From positions 128,740-192,739 of the forward strand of contig JAQCZH010000003.1 in NCBI GenBank assembly GCA_027682585.1: a stretch of 64,000 bases of DNA, read 5' to 3'. Source of the DNA: Lachnospiraceae bacterium AF51-6-b8A (GTDB lineage Bacteria > Bacillota > Clostridia > Lachnospirales > Lachnospiraceae). The translations under genes were made by a program, and so were the position numbers. The notes under the pieces were generated by a model, which was not told where the DNA came from, ran no database searches, and saw only the letters and a list, made by a program, of their open reading frames with translations. This document shows, in pieces, positions 52,524 through 61,127 of this stretch. Within the stretch, counting starts at the first letter, position 1, and each line of letters starts with the position of its first letter.

Positions 52524-53271
52524 GGTATCCTCATTTCCGGCCGCCAACCGGATGAGGATATCGCACAGAGAAAAGAAATAGCAAGAAAAAGAGACCAGTC
52601 TTCGCTGATCTCTTTGTAGGCCGGGATGCAGCCTCCCGGAAGGTATTCGATTAGTAACTATTATGGCCTCAAGCCTGAACGAGAGGGGTTGCATCTCGTT
52701 TTACAGTTGAGATAAATTTTTCGAGGAAAATCAATCCCAAAAACTTATTTCAGGTTCTAAGATTAGGATTGGGTTTGAAACACCTGCAATTATAGATTCT
52801 ATTGCAGATCTATTAGAACAATTTTCAAGCGAATACTCAAACTATGAGCTGAACCTATTCTACGGTTCTGTAAGTGAAATAATAAATGGGCTAGGAAATA
52901 ATAAACTTGATTTTGGCTTTATCATAGAGGAATCCAACGATATTTTGAAAGATGAGTATTGTTCCTTATCCCTTCAAATAAAGCAAAGCGTCATTACTCC
53001 AGACTCTATAGACATTGCGGTACATCCAATCAACACGATTGAGAAACCAGTGAGAGTGATATGGCAAAATAACATTAATTGTATGGAAGGTCTATTTGTA
53101 GAAAAACTGCATGATTTTTCGGAACGTTTTCTGTTTTCGGCTACACGCCCGAATGAAAAAAAAGAAGAAAAGGTGTTATAATCTTTATGCAATTTTAATG
53201 TCAGTACTAAAATGCTTTTCTGAAATTTACTTATTTTTCTATATATTGTTTTTGTACAGGGAGGTGACCGT

Positions 53272-55971
53272 ATGGGCGAAAGCATACACAATCCGGATCA
53301 GTTGCTAAAGACAATCCAAGCCGATGAGGAAAACCGGAATAAAGGACATTTAAAAATCTTTTTCGGATATGCGTCTGGTGTGGGTAAAACCTACGCCATG
53401 TTAGAAGCGGCTCATATGGCAAAACGGCAGGGAATTGACGTGGTAGCCGGCTATATAGAACCTCACGCACGCCCCAAAACAGCAGCTCTTTTGAATGGCT
53501 TAGAAGTTCTTCCCACAAGAGAAGTTCTCTATAAAGGTATGATACTGAACGAATTCGACATTGACATGGCGCTGAAAAGAAAACCACAGCTTATCCTTGT
53601 AGATGAACTTGCTCATACAAATGCCGAAGGATTCCGGCATGCAAAACGGTATCAAGACATTAAGGAACTTTTGAATGCAGGGATCGATGTCTATACGACT
53701 GTCAATGTTCAGCATATTGAAAGTCTTTGTGATACAGTTGCATCTATTACGGAAATTGTTGTACGGGAACGCATCCCGGATTCTCTGTTTGATAATGCAG
53801 ACCAGGTTGAATTAATGGATATTGAACCACAGGATTTGATTGACCGTTTGAATACAGGAAATGTATACAGACAGACGCAGGCAAAACAGGCGATAGAAAA
53901 TTTTTTTACAATAGAAAATTTGGCAGCTCTTCGGGAGATTGCATTGCGGCGATGTGCGGACCGGGTGAGTATCCTCACAGAAAATGCCCGCATTAAAAAT
54001 CATGGAGATTATCATACAGACGAACATATTCTTGTTTGTTTATCTTCTTCTCCATCTAATGCGAAAATTATCCGTACCGCCGCAAGAATGGCTTCTGCTT
54101 TCAAAGGAAAGTTTACGGCTCTGTTTGTAGAAACACCTGATTTTACGGTGATGAGCGAGGAAAATATAAAACGCCTTCGTTCAAATGTTCATCTTGCTGA
54201 GCAGCTTGGGGCAAAAATTGAAACAGTTTACGGAGAAGATATTCCGTTTCAGATTGCGGAATTTGCCCGTTTGTCCGGTGTGTCAAAGATTGTGATCGGG
54301 CGAAGTTCTGCTACAAAACGGCATTTGCTCAGCAAACCGACCCTGACAGAAAAACTGATTGATTATGCCCCGACCCTGGATGTGCATATTATTCCGGATA
54401 CGATTTCTAATGCGGCAGTGTATCAGTTAAGAGGGAGCAGGAAAAAGAACCATATCGTCTTTTCTGCCACTGATACATTAAAATCTACTGCGATTCTGAT
54501 TTTATCCAGTTTAGTCGGAATGATTTTCCAGAATCTTGGATTTGATGAAGCAAATATCATTACTGTTTTTGTTTTAGGTGTTCTTGTCACTGCTGTCATC
54601 ACGAAACATCAGGTATACAGCCTAATTTCCGCGATTGTAAGTGTTTTGATCTTTAATTTCCTGTTTACGGACCCCCAATTTACCTTGCAGGCGTATGATC
54701 AGGGTTATCCTGTTACCTTTATTATCATGTTTTTGGCGGCATTTTTAACCGGTTCTCTTGCTATACGGATTAAAAACCAAGCAAAACAGGCGGCACAATC
54801 TGCTTACCGTACCAAAGTGTTATTTGATACAAACCAGTTATTGCAACAGGCAAAAGATAAAAATGCAATTGTATCCACAACTTCAAATCAGCTCATTAAA
54901 CTCTTGGGAAAAGATATCGTTTTTTATTTAGCTGATGGCGAAGTGTTGGATACGCCACATATTTTTTCTGTAACTGAGGAAAATTTGGAATCGTGTATTT
55001 CCGAAAATGAAAAGGCTGTTGCCGGTTGGGTATTGAAAAACAATAAACGTGCCGGAGCCACAACAGGAACGCTTTTCAATGCAAAATGCCTGTATCTTGC
55101 TGTTCGCAGTAGCACTATGGTATATGGAGTTGTTGGAATCGTGATGGGGAAAATACCGCTTGATCCATTTGAAAACAGTATTCTACTGTCCATTCTCGGA
55201 GAATGTGCCATGGCTCTGGAAAATGAGAAAAATGCCCGTGAGAAACAGGAGGCGGCTGTCCTTGCAAAAAATGAACAGTTGCGAGCGAACCTGCTGCGTG
55301 CTATTTCACATGATTTGAGGACACCGCTGACATCCATTTCTGGTAATGCCAGTAACCTTTTGTCCAACGGCGATTCCTTTGATAATGATACAAAAAAGCA
55401 GCTATACACGGATATTTATGATGATTCCATGTGGCTGATTAACCTTGTAGAAAACCTGCTGGCCGTAACCCGGATTGAGGAAGGACGGTTGAATCTCCGT
55501 ATAACGGAAGATTTGATGGATGACGTGATCACAGAAGCGTTACATCATATTAACCGAAAGAGTGAAGAACAGCACATTTCTGTTGAAAGCAAAGAAGAAA
55601 TTCTTCTTGCAAAAATGGATGCAAAGCTTATTGTTCAGGTAATCATCAATATTGTTGATAATGCTATCAAATATACACCTAAAAACTCTCATATTGTTAT
55701 TCGGACAGAAAAGCGGGGAAAACAAGCGATCGTATCCATAGCGGATGACGGAAACGGAATTGCTGATGAGATAAAGCCACGAATATTCGACATGTTCTAC
55801 AGCGGTGCAAATCAAATTGCAGACAGCCGTCGAAGTTTAGGACTCGGATTATCTTTGTGCAAGTCTATTATTAGCGCCCACGGCGGAGAACTTACTGTTT
55901 CAGATAATCTGCCGCACGGAACAGTATTCACATTTACATTACCGGCAGGGGAGGTCAAAGTATATGAATAA
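53272..55971 (+). CDS. kdpD: KdpD-type osmosensitive K+ sensor histidine kinase
   Basis: An 899-residue membrane sensor. It has the KdpD N-terminal domain with Walker-type GYASGVGKTYAML (near residue 33) and a USP domain, four central membrane helices (about 400-500), a GAF-like part and the kinase core with the phospho-His in AISHDLRTPLTS and the N/G boxes INIVDNAIKY and GLGLGLSL. It normally senses low K+ and switches on kdpFABC, which is lost here. The ATG follows GGGAGGTGACC. It overlaps kdpE by eight bases. Confidence 0.95.
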   Translation: MGESIHNPDQLLKTIQADEENRNKGHLKIFFGYASGVGKTYAMLEAAHMAKRQGIDVVAGYIEPHARPKTAALLNGLEVLPTREVLYKGMILNEFDIDMALKRKPQLILVDELAHTNAEGFRHAKRYQDIKELLNAGIDVYTTVNVQHIESLCDTVASITEIVVRERIPDSLFDNADQVELMDIEPQDLIDRLNTGNVYRQTQAKQAIENFFTIENLAALREIALRRCADRVSILTENARIKNHGDYHTDEHILVCLSSSPSNAKIIRTAARMASAFKGKFTALFVETPDFTVMSEENIKRLRSNVHLAEQLGAKIETVYGEDIPFQIAEFARLSGVSKIVIGRSSATKRHLLSKPTLTEKLIDYAPTLDVHIIPDTISNAAVYQLRGSRKKNHIVFSATDTLKSTAILILSSLVGMIFQNLGFDEANIITVFVLGVLVTAVITKHQVYSLISAIVSVLIFNFLFTDPQFTLQAYDQGYPVTFIIMFLAAFLTGSLAIRIKNQAKQAAQSAYRTKVLFDTNQLLQQAKDKNAIVSTTSNQLIKLLGKDIVFYLADGEVLDTPHIFSVTEENLESCISENEKAVAGWVLKNNKRAGATTGTLFNAKCLYLAVRSSTMVYGVVGIVMGKIPLDPFENSILLSILGECAMALENEKNAREKQEAAVLAKNEQLRANLLRAISHDLRTPLTSISGNASNLLSNGDSFDNDTKKQLYTDIYDDSMWLINLVENLLAVTRIEEGRLNLRITEDLMDDVITEALHHINRKSEEQHISVESKEEILLAKMDAKLIVQVIINIVDNAIKYTPKNSHIVIRTEKRGKQAIVSIADDGNGIADEIKPRIFDMFYSGANQIADSRRSLGLGLSLCKSIISAHGGELTVSDNLPHGTVFTFTLPAGEVKVYE

Positions 55972-56665
55972 GTCACTAATATTAGTTGTAGAAGATGACA
56001 CATCTGTCAGAAATTTAATTACAACAACCTTAAAAGCGCACGAATACCGATATCTGACAGCGCCCAATGGTCAATCGGCAATTTTAGAAGTATCTTCACA
56101 CAATCCTGACATTGTTTTACTTGATTTAGGACTTCCTGATATGGATGGTGTTGAGATTATAAAAAAAATCCGTACTTGGTCGAGCATGCCAATTATCATA
56201 ATCAGTGCTCGCAGTGAAGATACCGATAAAATTGATGCGTTGGATGCTGGTGCAGATGATTATTTAACAAAGCCATTTTCTGTTGAGGAACTGCTTGCCA
56301 GACTACGAGTCACGCAAAGAAGGTTATCGATGATGCAAAAAGTATCCCCTGCCGAAACGGTTGTTTTTGTAAACGGAAAACTTCGTGTAGATTATGTTGC
56401 GGGTTGTGCCTATTTGAATGAAGAAGAGTTGCATTTAACACCTATTGAATATAAGTTGCTTTGCCTGTTGACAAGAAATATAGGAAAAGTTCTGACCCAT
56501 ACTTTCATTACGCAAAGTATTTGGGGAAGTAGTTGGGATAATAATATTGCCTCCCTTCGTGTGTTTATGGCGACACTTCGTAAAAAAATCGAGAAAGAAC
56601 CGAACTCTCCACAATATATCCAAACACACATTGGCGTGGGGTATCGGATGCTGAAAGTTGAGTGA
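55964..56665 (+). CDS. kdpE: KdpE-type response regulator (OmpR family)
   Basis: A 233-residue regulator: receiver domain with the phosphorylated Asp in DIVLLDLGLPDMDG and the Lys in YLTKPFSVEELL, then a winged-helix OmpR output domain (ALRVF-type, ENIASLRVFMATLRKKIE). The partner is the overlapping kdpD. With kdpFABC reduced to a stump its target may now be ktrAB, but no binding site was identified. Confidence 0.94.
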   Translation: MNKSLILVVEDDTSVRNLITTTLKAHEYRYLTAPNGQSAILEVSSHNPDIVLLDLGLPDMDGVEIIKKIRTWSSMPIIIISARSEDTDKIDALDAGADDYLTKPFSVEELLARLRVTQRRLSMMQKVSPAETVVFVNGKLRVDYVAGCAYLNEEELHLTPIEYKLLCLLTRNIGKVLTHTFITQSIWGSSWDNNIASLRVFMATLRKKIEKEPNSPQYIQTHIGVGYRMLKVE

Positions 56666-56704
56666 ACTTCACAACACCATAGTTAAAGTTGGAATATAAA
56701 TTGC

Positions 56705-56790
56705 AGGTTTGTATACGAGACCCGTATGCACGGTTCAATGGGAGAAGCGAGAAAATATATTCTTCCTCTCTGGAAGATTACTGGTTAACT
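56705..56790. other. Possible group II intron tail remnant
   Basis: TATACGAGACCCGTATGCAC continuing into GGTTCAATGGGAGAAGCGAG recalls the 3' end region of bacterial group II introns. No reverse transcriptase or complete domain V was identified. This is a weak call from motif memory. Confidence 0.2.
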
Positions 56791-56910
56791 TGAAACTAAT
56801 GAAAGCGGGCTATCCGTCGATAGATATAAAGTTTATTTATTTCTGTCTATTCCGGATAAGTAAGAATAAAAAAGTAATTAGATAAATTTGAAGTTAAGGA
56901 GGTGATTTTA

Positions 56911-57372
56911 ATGAGTCCTTTAGTTATATATTATTCATATTCAGGAATAACAAGAAGATTAGCAGAAGATATTGCGTTGATTACTGATGGAGATTTGAGA
57001 GAGCTGAAACCACAAAAGCCTTATTCATTCTCATATAATACAGCTGTAAAAGAAGTTAGAGAAGAAATTGAAAAAGGATACTGCCCACCTCTTATTCAAG
57101 GAGCGGAAACTATTGAAAATACAGAGGTGATTTTTATTGGCTCTCCTAATTGGCTTAAAACTTTTGCCCCACCCGTGCTATCGTTTTTAAGAACGGTTGA
57201 TTTAAGCGGAAAGACAATCATTCCGTTTTGCACGCATGGTGGAGGTGGTTTTGGGAGAATGATTGAAGATTACAAAAAGGAATGTAAAAACTCAATTATT
57301 AAAGATGGGATAGCGTTAAAAGGCGATTATAGTTTTGATGAGTTAAAAACATGGTTAGATAGTAATTTATAA
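56911..57372 (+). CDS. Flavodoxin-like protein
   Basis: A 153-residue flavodoxin fold. VIYYSYSGITRRLAEDIA has the FMN phosphate-binding loop and GSPNWLKTFAPPVLSFLR with PFCTHGGGGFGRM the isoalloxazine side. It could serve as an electron carrier or in stress response. ATG at 56911 follows AAGGAGGTG. The gene is AT-rich. Confidence 0.9.
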   Translation: MSPLVIYYSYSGITRRLAEDIALITDGDLRELKPQKPYSFSYNTAVKEVREEIEKGYCPPLIQGAETIENTEVIFIGSPNWLKTFAPPVLSFLRTVDLSGKTIIPFCTHGGGGFGRMIEDYKKECKNSIIKDGIALKGDYSFDELKTWLDSNL

Positions 57373-57392
57373 TTCGATTTTGTGAGGAAAAG

Positions 57393-57812
57393 ATGAATTA
57401 TATACATGATAGAAATAGTAACATCATTTTCAGCCTTCATGACAGTAGAGTGAGTGAAATTAAATTTCATAATAAAAGATTGATATTAAAAGTCCATAAA
57501 ATTTTTCAATATACAGAGAATGGGGAGAAAACATATTCGGGCGAGATATATTTTGAAAAATGTGATGTAGATCTGTGTAATGTACTAATATTTAATAAAA
57601 CCTTGGGAGAAGGACGCTTTAGCGGAAAGTCTGTTTATTTGCAGGAATTTATGGCTGATTATGCAGACGCAGAATTTGAAATAATTACGGAAGGCTATTT
57701 TGGTAACACTACTACATATACAGGGTGGCTTTGGGAAGACAAAAAAGCTCCGGTATCAGCAATAATGTATATTTGGAATTGCGGAGATATGGTATATAGA
57801 ATTGAGGAATAA
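57393..57812 (+). CDS. Hypothetical AT-rich protein
   Basis: A 139-residue protein 20 bases after the flavodoxin gene, start after GTGAGGAAA. It is beta-rich (LILKVHKIFQYTENGEKTYS) and has no recognised domain. Size and setting fit immunity proteins, but this is a guess. Confidence 0.5.
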   Translation: MNYIHDRNSNIIFSLHDSRVSEIKFHNKRLILKVHKIFQYTENGEKTYSGEIYFEKCDVDLCNVLIFNKTLGEGRFSGKSVYLQEFMADYADAEFEIITEGYFGNTTTYTGWLWEDKKAPVSAIMYIWNCGDMVYRIEE

Positions 57813-58005
57813 GTGCTCACTGTCAAAACTCTGCTTTAAGTTGGAAATCTCTAGAAGCAGCTATTATTATCAGAAGGCTACATTAGGGGCAGATGATAAA
57901 TACCGTGAACTGCGGAGCCGGAAGAGACGCCGATTATCTATTCAGATCGGGGATGGCTTTTTCGGACATCTTAAAAACGAGATATTCTTTAAGATAGGCA
58001 CCTGA
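57802..58005 (+). pseudogene. IS3-family orfB, internally deleted
   Basis: The frame LCFKLEISRSSYYYQKATLG and then RRRLSIQIGDGFFGHLKNEI joins the N-terminal (SRSSYYYQ) and late catalytic (DGFFGHLKNE) parts of an IS3 orfB; the DDE middle is missing. It is unlike the IS3 copy at 62904. Confidence 0.65.
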
Positions 58006-58063
58006 AATTTTACAGGATGCTTTGGGAGAAGGGTATAAAAAAAGAACAGCGAGGTGATTTTTG

Positions 58064-58334
58064 TTGAATCAAGATCCTTTTAAGGAATATATAAAACGGC
58101 GTCCATGAGACCACGGAATATCTTGAGCTGTTCTTGAGAAACCTTCTGCTGAATGAGCTTCATCCGCTTCATAACCGGACATTGCATATTAGAGGCATCT
58201 TTAAGGAATCAGAAAAACCGGACATTGAAGCCCTAAAACCGGACATTGAAGCTGTGGAAGCGGATATTAAGAAAAAGTTCCAGCCGAAAACCGTGAGCCA
58301 TATTCTGAAACTTCGTGAGGAGATTACGAATTGA
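58064..58334 (+). pseudogene. Fic-family protein, internally deleted
   Basis: The start MNQDPFKEYIKRR (TTG after GAGGTG) is the N-terminus of a Fic-domain AMPylator, and out of frame from 58095 the sequence continues GVHETTEYLELFLRNLLLNE, ALKPDIEAVEADIKKKFQPK as the C-terminal tail. The catalytic middle is lost and frames differ, so no product forms. Confidence 0.65.
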
Positions 58335-58921
58335 GAACTGTTGATGAAGAGACAAAAAAATATATAGAAAGCATAGAGATCAGCGATATTCCCTGGAATA
58401 GACTGCCTACGATATACGGCAAGGCGACGGATTTTCCCAAGTACCTCAACACCCTATCTCAAATGGATAATTTGGATGATGTAATGCGTGACGGTGAGGA
58501 GATAGCCATAAATATAGAACACCAGAGCACTTTATTACATGCAGCACCTTTTGCTATGGTATTTCTTCTCCGGATTTTCCGAAAGGCATATGAACAAAAG
58601 GGGACAAATGATATTGCAGCAATACTGTTTGATGAGCTACTGGAACTCTTCATGTATATAGCAGAGTCAATTTATGACTCCTTTGAATACGATCACGACG
58701 ATCCGCTCCCGCATTTTGCCGACATGCTCAAAGAGGAGTACCTGTGGTCGGAGGAATATGACGAGGAAGCGGATGCAGAAAGATACGAGGAAGACAAGCT
58801 CTTTCCAAACGATCTGTTCTACAGCTTTTACTACTATTCTTATAAGGTTTTGCTTTTATCCAAGCCGATAATAGAGAATTTACAGTCGGAGAAGGCGAAA
58901 AAACTGCGTTCATGGCTATAG
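58331..58921 (+). CDS. Immunity-like protein of unknown family
   Basis: A 196-residue protein from a TTG start 10 bases after GAGGAG. WNRLPTIYGKATDFPKYLNT, then EEIAINIEHQSTLLHAAPFA resembles a family of immunity proteins with the pattern YGxATDxP...HQGTxYxAxxPAxPF. A charged C-terminus follows. A toxin partner is not present. Confidence 0.5.
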   Translation: MRTVDEETKKYIESIEISDIPWNRLPTIYGKATDFPKYLNTLSQMDNLDDVMRDGEEIAINIEHQSTLLHAAPFAMVFLLRIFRKAYEQKGTNDIAAILFDELLELFMYIAESIYDSFEYDHDDPLPHFADMLKEEYLWSEEYDEEADAERYEEDKLFPNDLFYSFYYYSYKVLLLSKPIIENLQSEKAKKLRSWL

Positions 58922-58977
58922 AAGAATCCGACACATGTAAAGCGCGTAATTCAAAAGCGGAGCCAGTGAGGCGCTTT

Positions 58978-59130
58978 ATGGCGGACAAAATCCAGATCAG
59001 AAAAGGCAGTGTAGAGGAGACCCTGATTGTGCCGCTCTATGGGCGGAAACTGTGCGCAGAGCAATTCCCGACGCTGTATCAGGATCCATACGCCGCAAAA
59101 ATATGCGAACTATCATGCAGGAGACCCTGA
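58978..59130 (+). pseudogene. SAM methyltransferase (Ppm/Tcmp-like), N-terminal fragment
   Basis: MADKIQIRKGSVEETLIVPL then YGRKLCAEQFPTLYQDPYAAKI is the start of a leucine-carboxyl-methyltransferase-like O-methyltransferase. The frame is lost after DPYAAKI, before the SAM-binding part. Confidence 0.55.
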
Positions 59131-59231
59131 AAGAATCGCTTAATTCTTTTTTACAGAAAAACTTTCATACTCTCAATCTACTCAAAAGCTCCTTCTTTTG
59201 TCTTAATATTTTCCCTGTCGGTTTTGACACG

Positions 59232-59411
59232 TCAACGATTCTCTTTCTTCTCCAATTCTTCCAGGCTTCTCTGAAGTTTCTCTTGACGGTCGATGATGTC
59301 ATCAATCTTTCGATGGAGATCACCGATAATCAGCTCTGTCTTCAGATTGACGTAGTAATCATTCTCTGCCCGCTGCCGATCTTTCTCCTCTTGCCGATTC
59401 TGACTCATCAT
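59232..59411 (-). pseudogene. DUF1003 membrane protein, C-terminal fragment
   Basis: The 59-residue frame MMSQNRQEEKDRQRAENDYY then VNLKTELIIGDLHRKIDDII is the C-terminal end of DUF1003 proteins. The membrane helices that usually precede IIMMSQNRQ are missing, and a stop directly precedes it. Confidence 0.6.
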
Positions 59412-59420
59412 ATATACTGC

Positions 59421-59621
59421 TTACTGTTCCAGCGTTGCTATGATCTTGATATGCTTGATCGCTGCTTTTCTTCCCTTCTTCGTCTTCAGGTCCTTCAGCA
59501 TCTGAATCGCTAGCGCCACATCAGGATCTTCTTCAGCCGCTTGTCCAGTTACCAGATAATCATGGTCGAACCAAGAGCTTCTGTCAGAATGGGCAGCATT
59601 GCCAACGTCACTGCCCGTTTA
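59421..59621 (-). pseudogene. Decayed coding remnant
   Basis: SEYENDKRAVTLAMLPILTE and, after a frame change, SWFDHDYLVTGQAAEEDPDV to KHIKIIATLEQ reads as one broken protein on the minus strand. I do not know the family. Confidence 0.35.
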
Positions 59622-60887
59622 TCATTCTCGTATTCCGAGATGACGGATTTCTTGAATCGGCGGCTCCTTTCCCATATACTGAACCGCTATCCTGTTTTCT
59701 GGGTGAACATCAGTCAGATATAATATGATGAGGAATACCCATTCCAGAGGCTTCATCAAAATATAGACCAGATCCGCAACCCAGCTCTTCCGGATCATTT
59801 TCGCAATTGGAAATCCATAGCAATCATAAAAAGCTCTTACCGCTTTATGAAAATGTGGCGTCTTCTCTTCCAACACCTGCTCGAAGGCATTTGCAACGCA
59901 TAGCTGCCGGTTTACGATCACCGGATGCCCATGTCGAACGCCCATCCGGATCGGTTTCACAATCTTCTGATGACCACCTGCAGCCACCGTGCACAGGTAA
60001 TGTTCATCGTGGAAGATATTCTGCGGCGCCTGCTTTGTGGAAAGTCTCCAGTCTGCAGTCTCCGTCCACGCCTTGATGACTGAATCCGGAGCCTGTCCGA
60101 ACAGCATAAGAATTGCGATGAGGATTCCAAGAAGGGGCAGTACCAGAATCAGCCCCCATAATGGCCAGAATGATGCTTTCGACAATAACCCGTCCATTGT
60201 ATTTAAAATTCGGTTCTGGTGAATTTTCCTCTTTTCCATGGGGATCACTTCCCACTCACGGACCCTTGCAAGAATCGTTCTTGCACACATCAGCACCAGA
60301 CTGGCAGGCCAGATCAGAAGCATAAAAGCCAGATCATCACCTTGTACTCCAATGACCTGAACCGAAAATACAATCAGTTCAACAATACCAAGATACATAG
60401 CAGAGATAGATATGACCGCCATCAGCGGCGGCATTTTTTTCATTGGCCTGAAACTCAGGTAGTAGTATCCGACAATCGCCAGAACAGCAATCAAGAAAAT
60501 AATCGGCCAGGACCCAGTATATACCGGCGTATGCTTCTCCTCATTGGTAAGCTGGATTATCCAGTCCGACCCGGTCGCACCAATAAGTCTCACATATATA
60601 TATTCTAGAAGCATTACATACCATAGAGCCACCTGATCAACCTGCCATGCACACGAGCTCTCTTTGTCCATGGCAGCCAGGATCAGGTACGTGACTTCCA
60701 TTACAAGGATCAGAAAGGGATAAAAAATGCATGCACTTACAACCAGCGAAAATAGGAAGGCTAACACAATCTCATCTACCCGGACTTTACCTAATACCAT
60801 AATCACCAGAAAAATTATGCATCCGACAACTATTGAGCATAAAACACTAAAGCGGAATGGATGCTCTTTTATTAGGGACTTCAACAT
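59622..60887 (-). CDS. DUF6688 family membrane protein
   Basis: A 421-residue protein with about eight membrane helices in the first 290 residues and a conserved end (HDEHYLCTVAAGGHQKIVKP, NRQLCVANAFEQVLEEKTPH, HPENRIAVQY) matching DUF6688. The function is unknown. It lies between a dcm stump and decayed remnants. Confidence 0.78.
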   Translation of the reverse strand: MLKSLIKEHPFRFSVLCSIVVGCIIFLVIMVLGKVRVDEIVLAFLFSLVVSACIFYPFLILVMEVTYLILAAMDKESSCAWQVDQVALWYVMLLEYIYVRLIGATGSDWIIQLTNEEKHTPVYTGSWPIIFLIAVLAIVGYYYLSFRPMKKMPPLMAVISISAMYLGIVELIVFSVQVIGVQGDDLAFMLLIWPASLVLMCARTILARVREWEVIPMEKRKIHQNRILNTMDGLLSKASFWPLWGLILVLPLLGILIAILMLFGQAPDSVIKAWTETADWRLSTKQAPQNIFHDEHYLCTVAAGGHQKIVKPIRMGVRHGHPVIVNRQLCVANAFEQVLEEKTPHFHKAVRAFYDCYGFPIAKMIRKSWVADLVYILMKPLEWVFLIILYLTDVHPENRIAVQYMGKEPPIQEIRHLGIRE

Positions 60888-60916
60888 ACGTTAATTCTCA
60901 TCTTTCCATTATTTCA

Positions 60917-61048
60917 TCAACGCTTGGCGCTCCGATATCTTAAATGATGATCACTATCAAATCCAGCAATAACATTAAGTCCTGCATTGCTTAAGCCCCT
61001 TGTCAATCCGCCTACACCACAAAATAAATCTATCACTTCTGCTTCCAT
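60917..61048 (-). pseudogene. C5-cytosine DNA methyltransferase, N-terminal fragment
   Basis: MEAEVIDLFCGVGGLTRGLS is motif I (SAM binding, FCGxGG) of Dcm-type methylases. It stops after 43 residues; motif IV with the catalytic PC is missing. The ATG follows GGAGAA. It sits downstream of the AlbA_2 gene. Confidence 0.75.
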
Positions 61049-61127
61049 ACTTTGTTCTCCATTTTCAATACTGAATGCAATACACTCTCCGTATGCAGTT
61101 GCAAACATCTTTTCCATTTGCAATTTA

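Larger units (their letters stand above)
50920..52710 (-). mobile_element. IS30-family insertion sequence with 16-bp target duplication
   Basis: A 1791-base element. The 16 bases GATAAATTTTTCGAGG occur at both sides (50904-50919 and 52711-52726). The ends carry the inverted motif ...GTAA(A/G)ACGAGATGC. The left end additionally contains a phased repeat array. The transposase is intact, so it may be recent and active. Confidence 0.88.
50832..53181 (+). pseudogene. Substrate-binding-like gene split by IS30
   Basis: MKDFVLLIVVLAAFIYGYFL, MGKLDKFFE reads up to 50920; after the IS it resumes at 52727 as ENQSQKLISGSKIRIGFETP, AIIDSIADLLEQFSSEYSNY and ends KKEEKVL at 53181. Joined, it gives about 180 residues: one membrane helix and a domain resembling the effector-binding (LysR/periplasmic) fold. 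A 16-base target duplication flanks the IS. Position between ktrA and kdpD suggests a K+-related sensor, which is inference. Confidence 0.75.
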
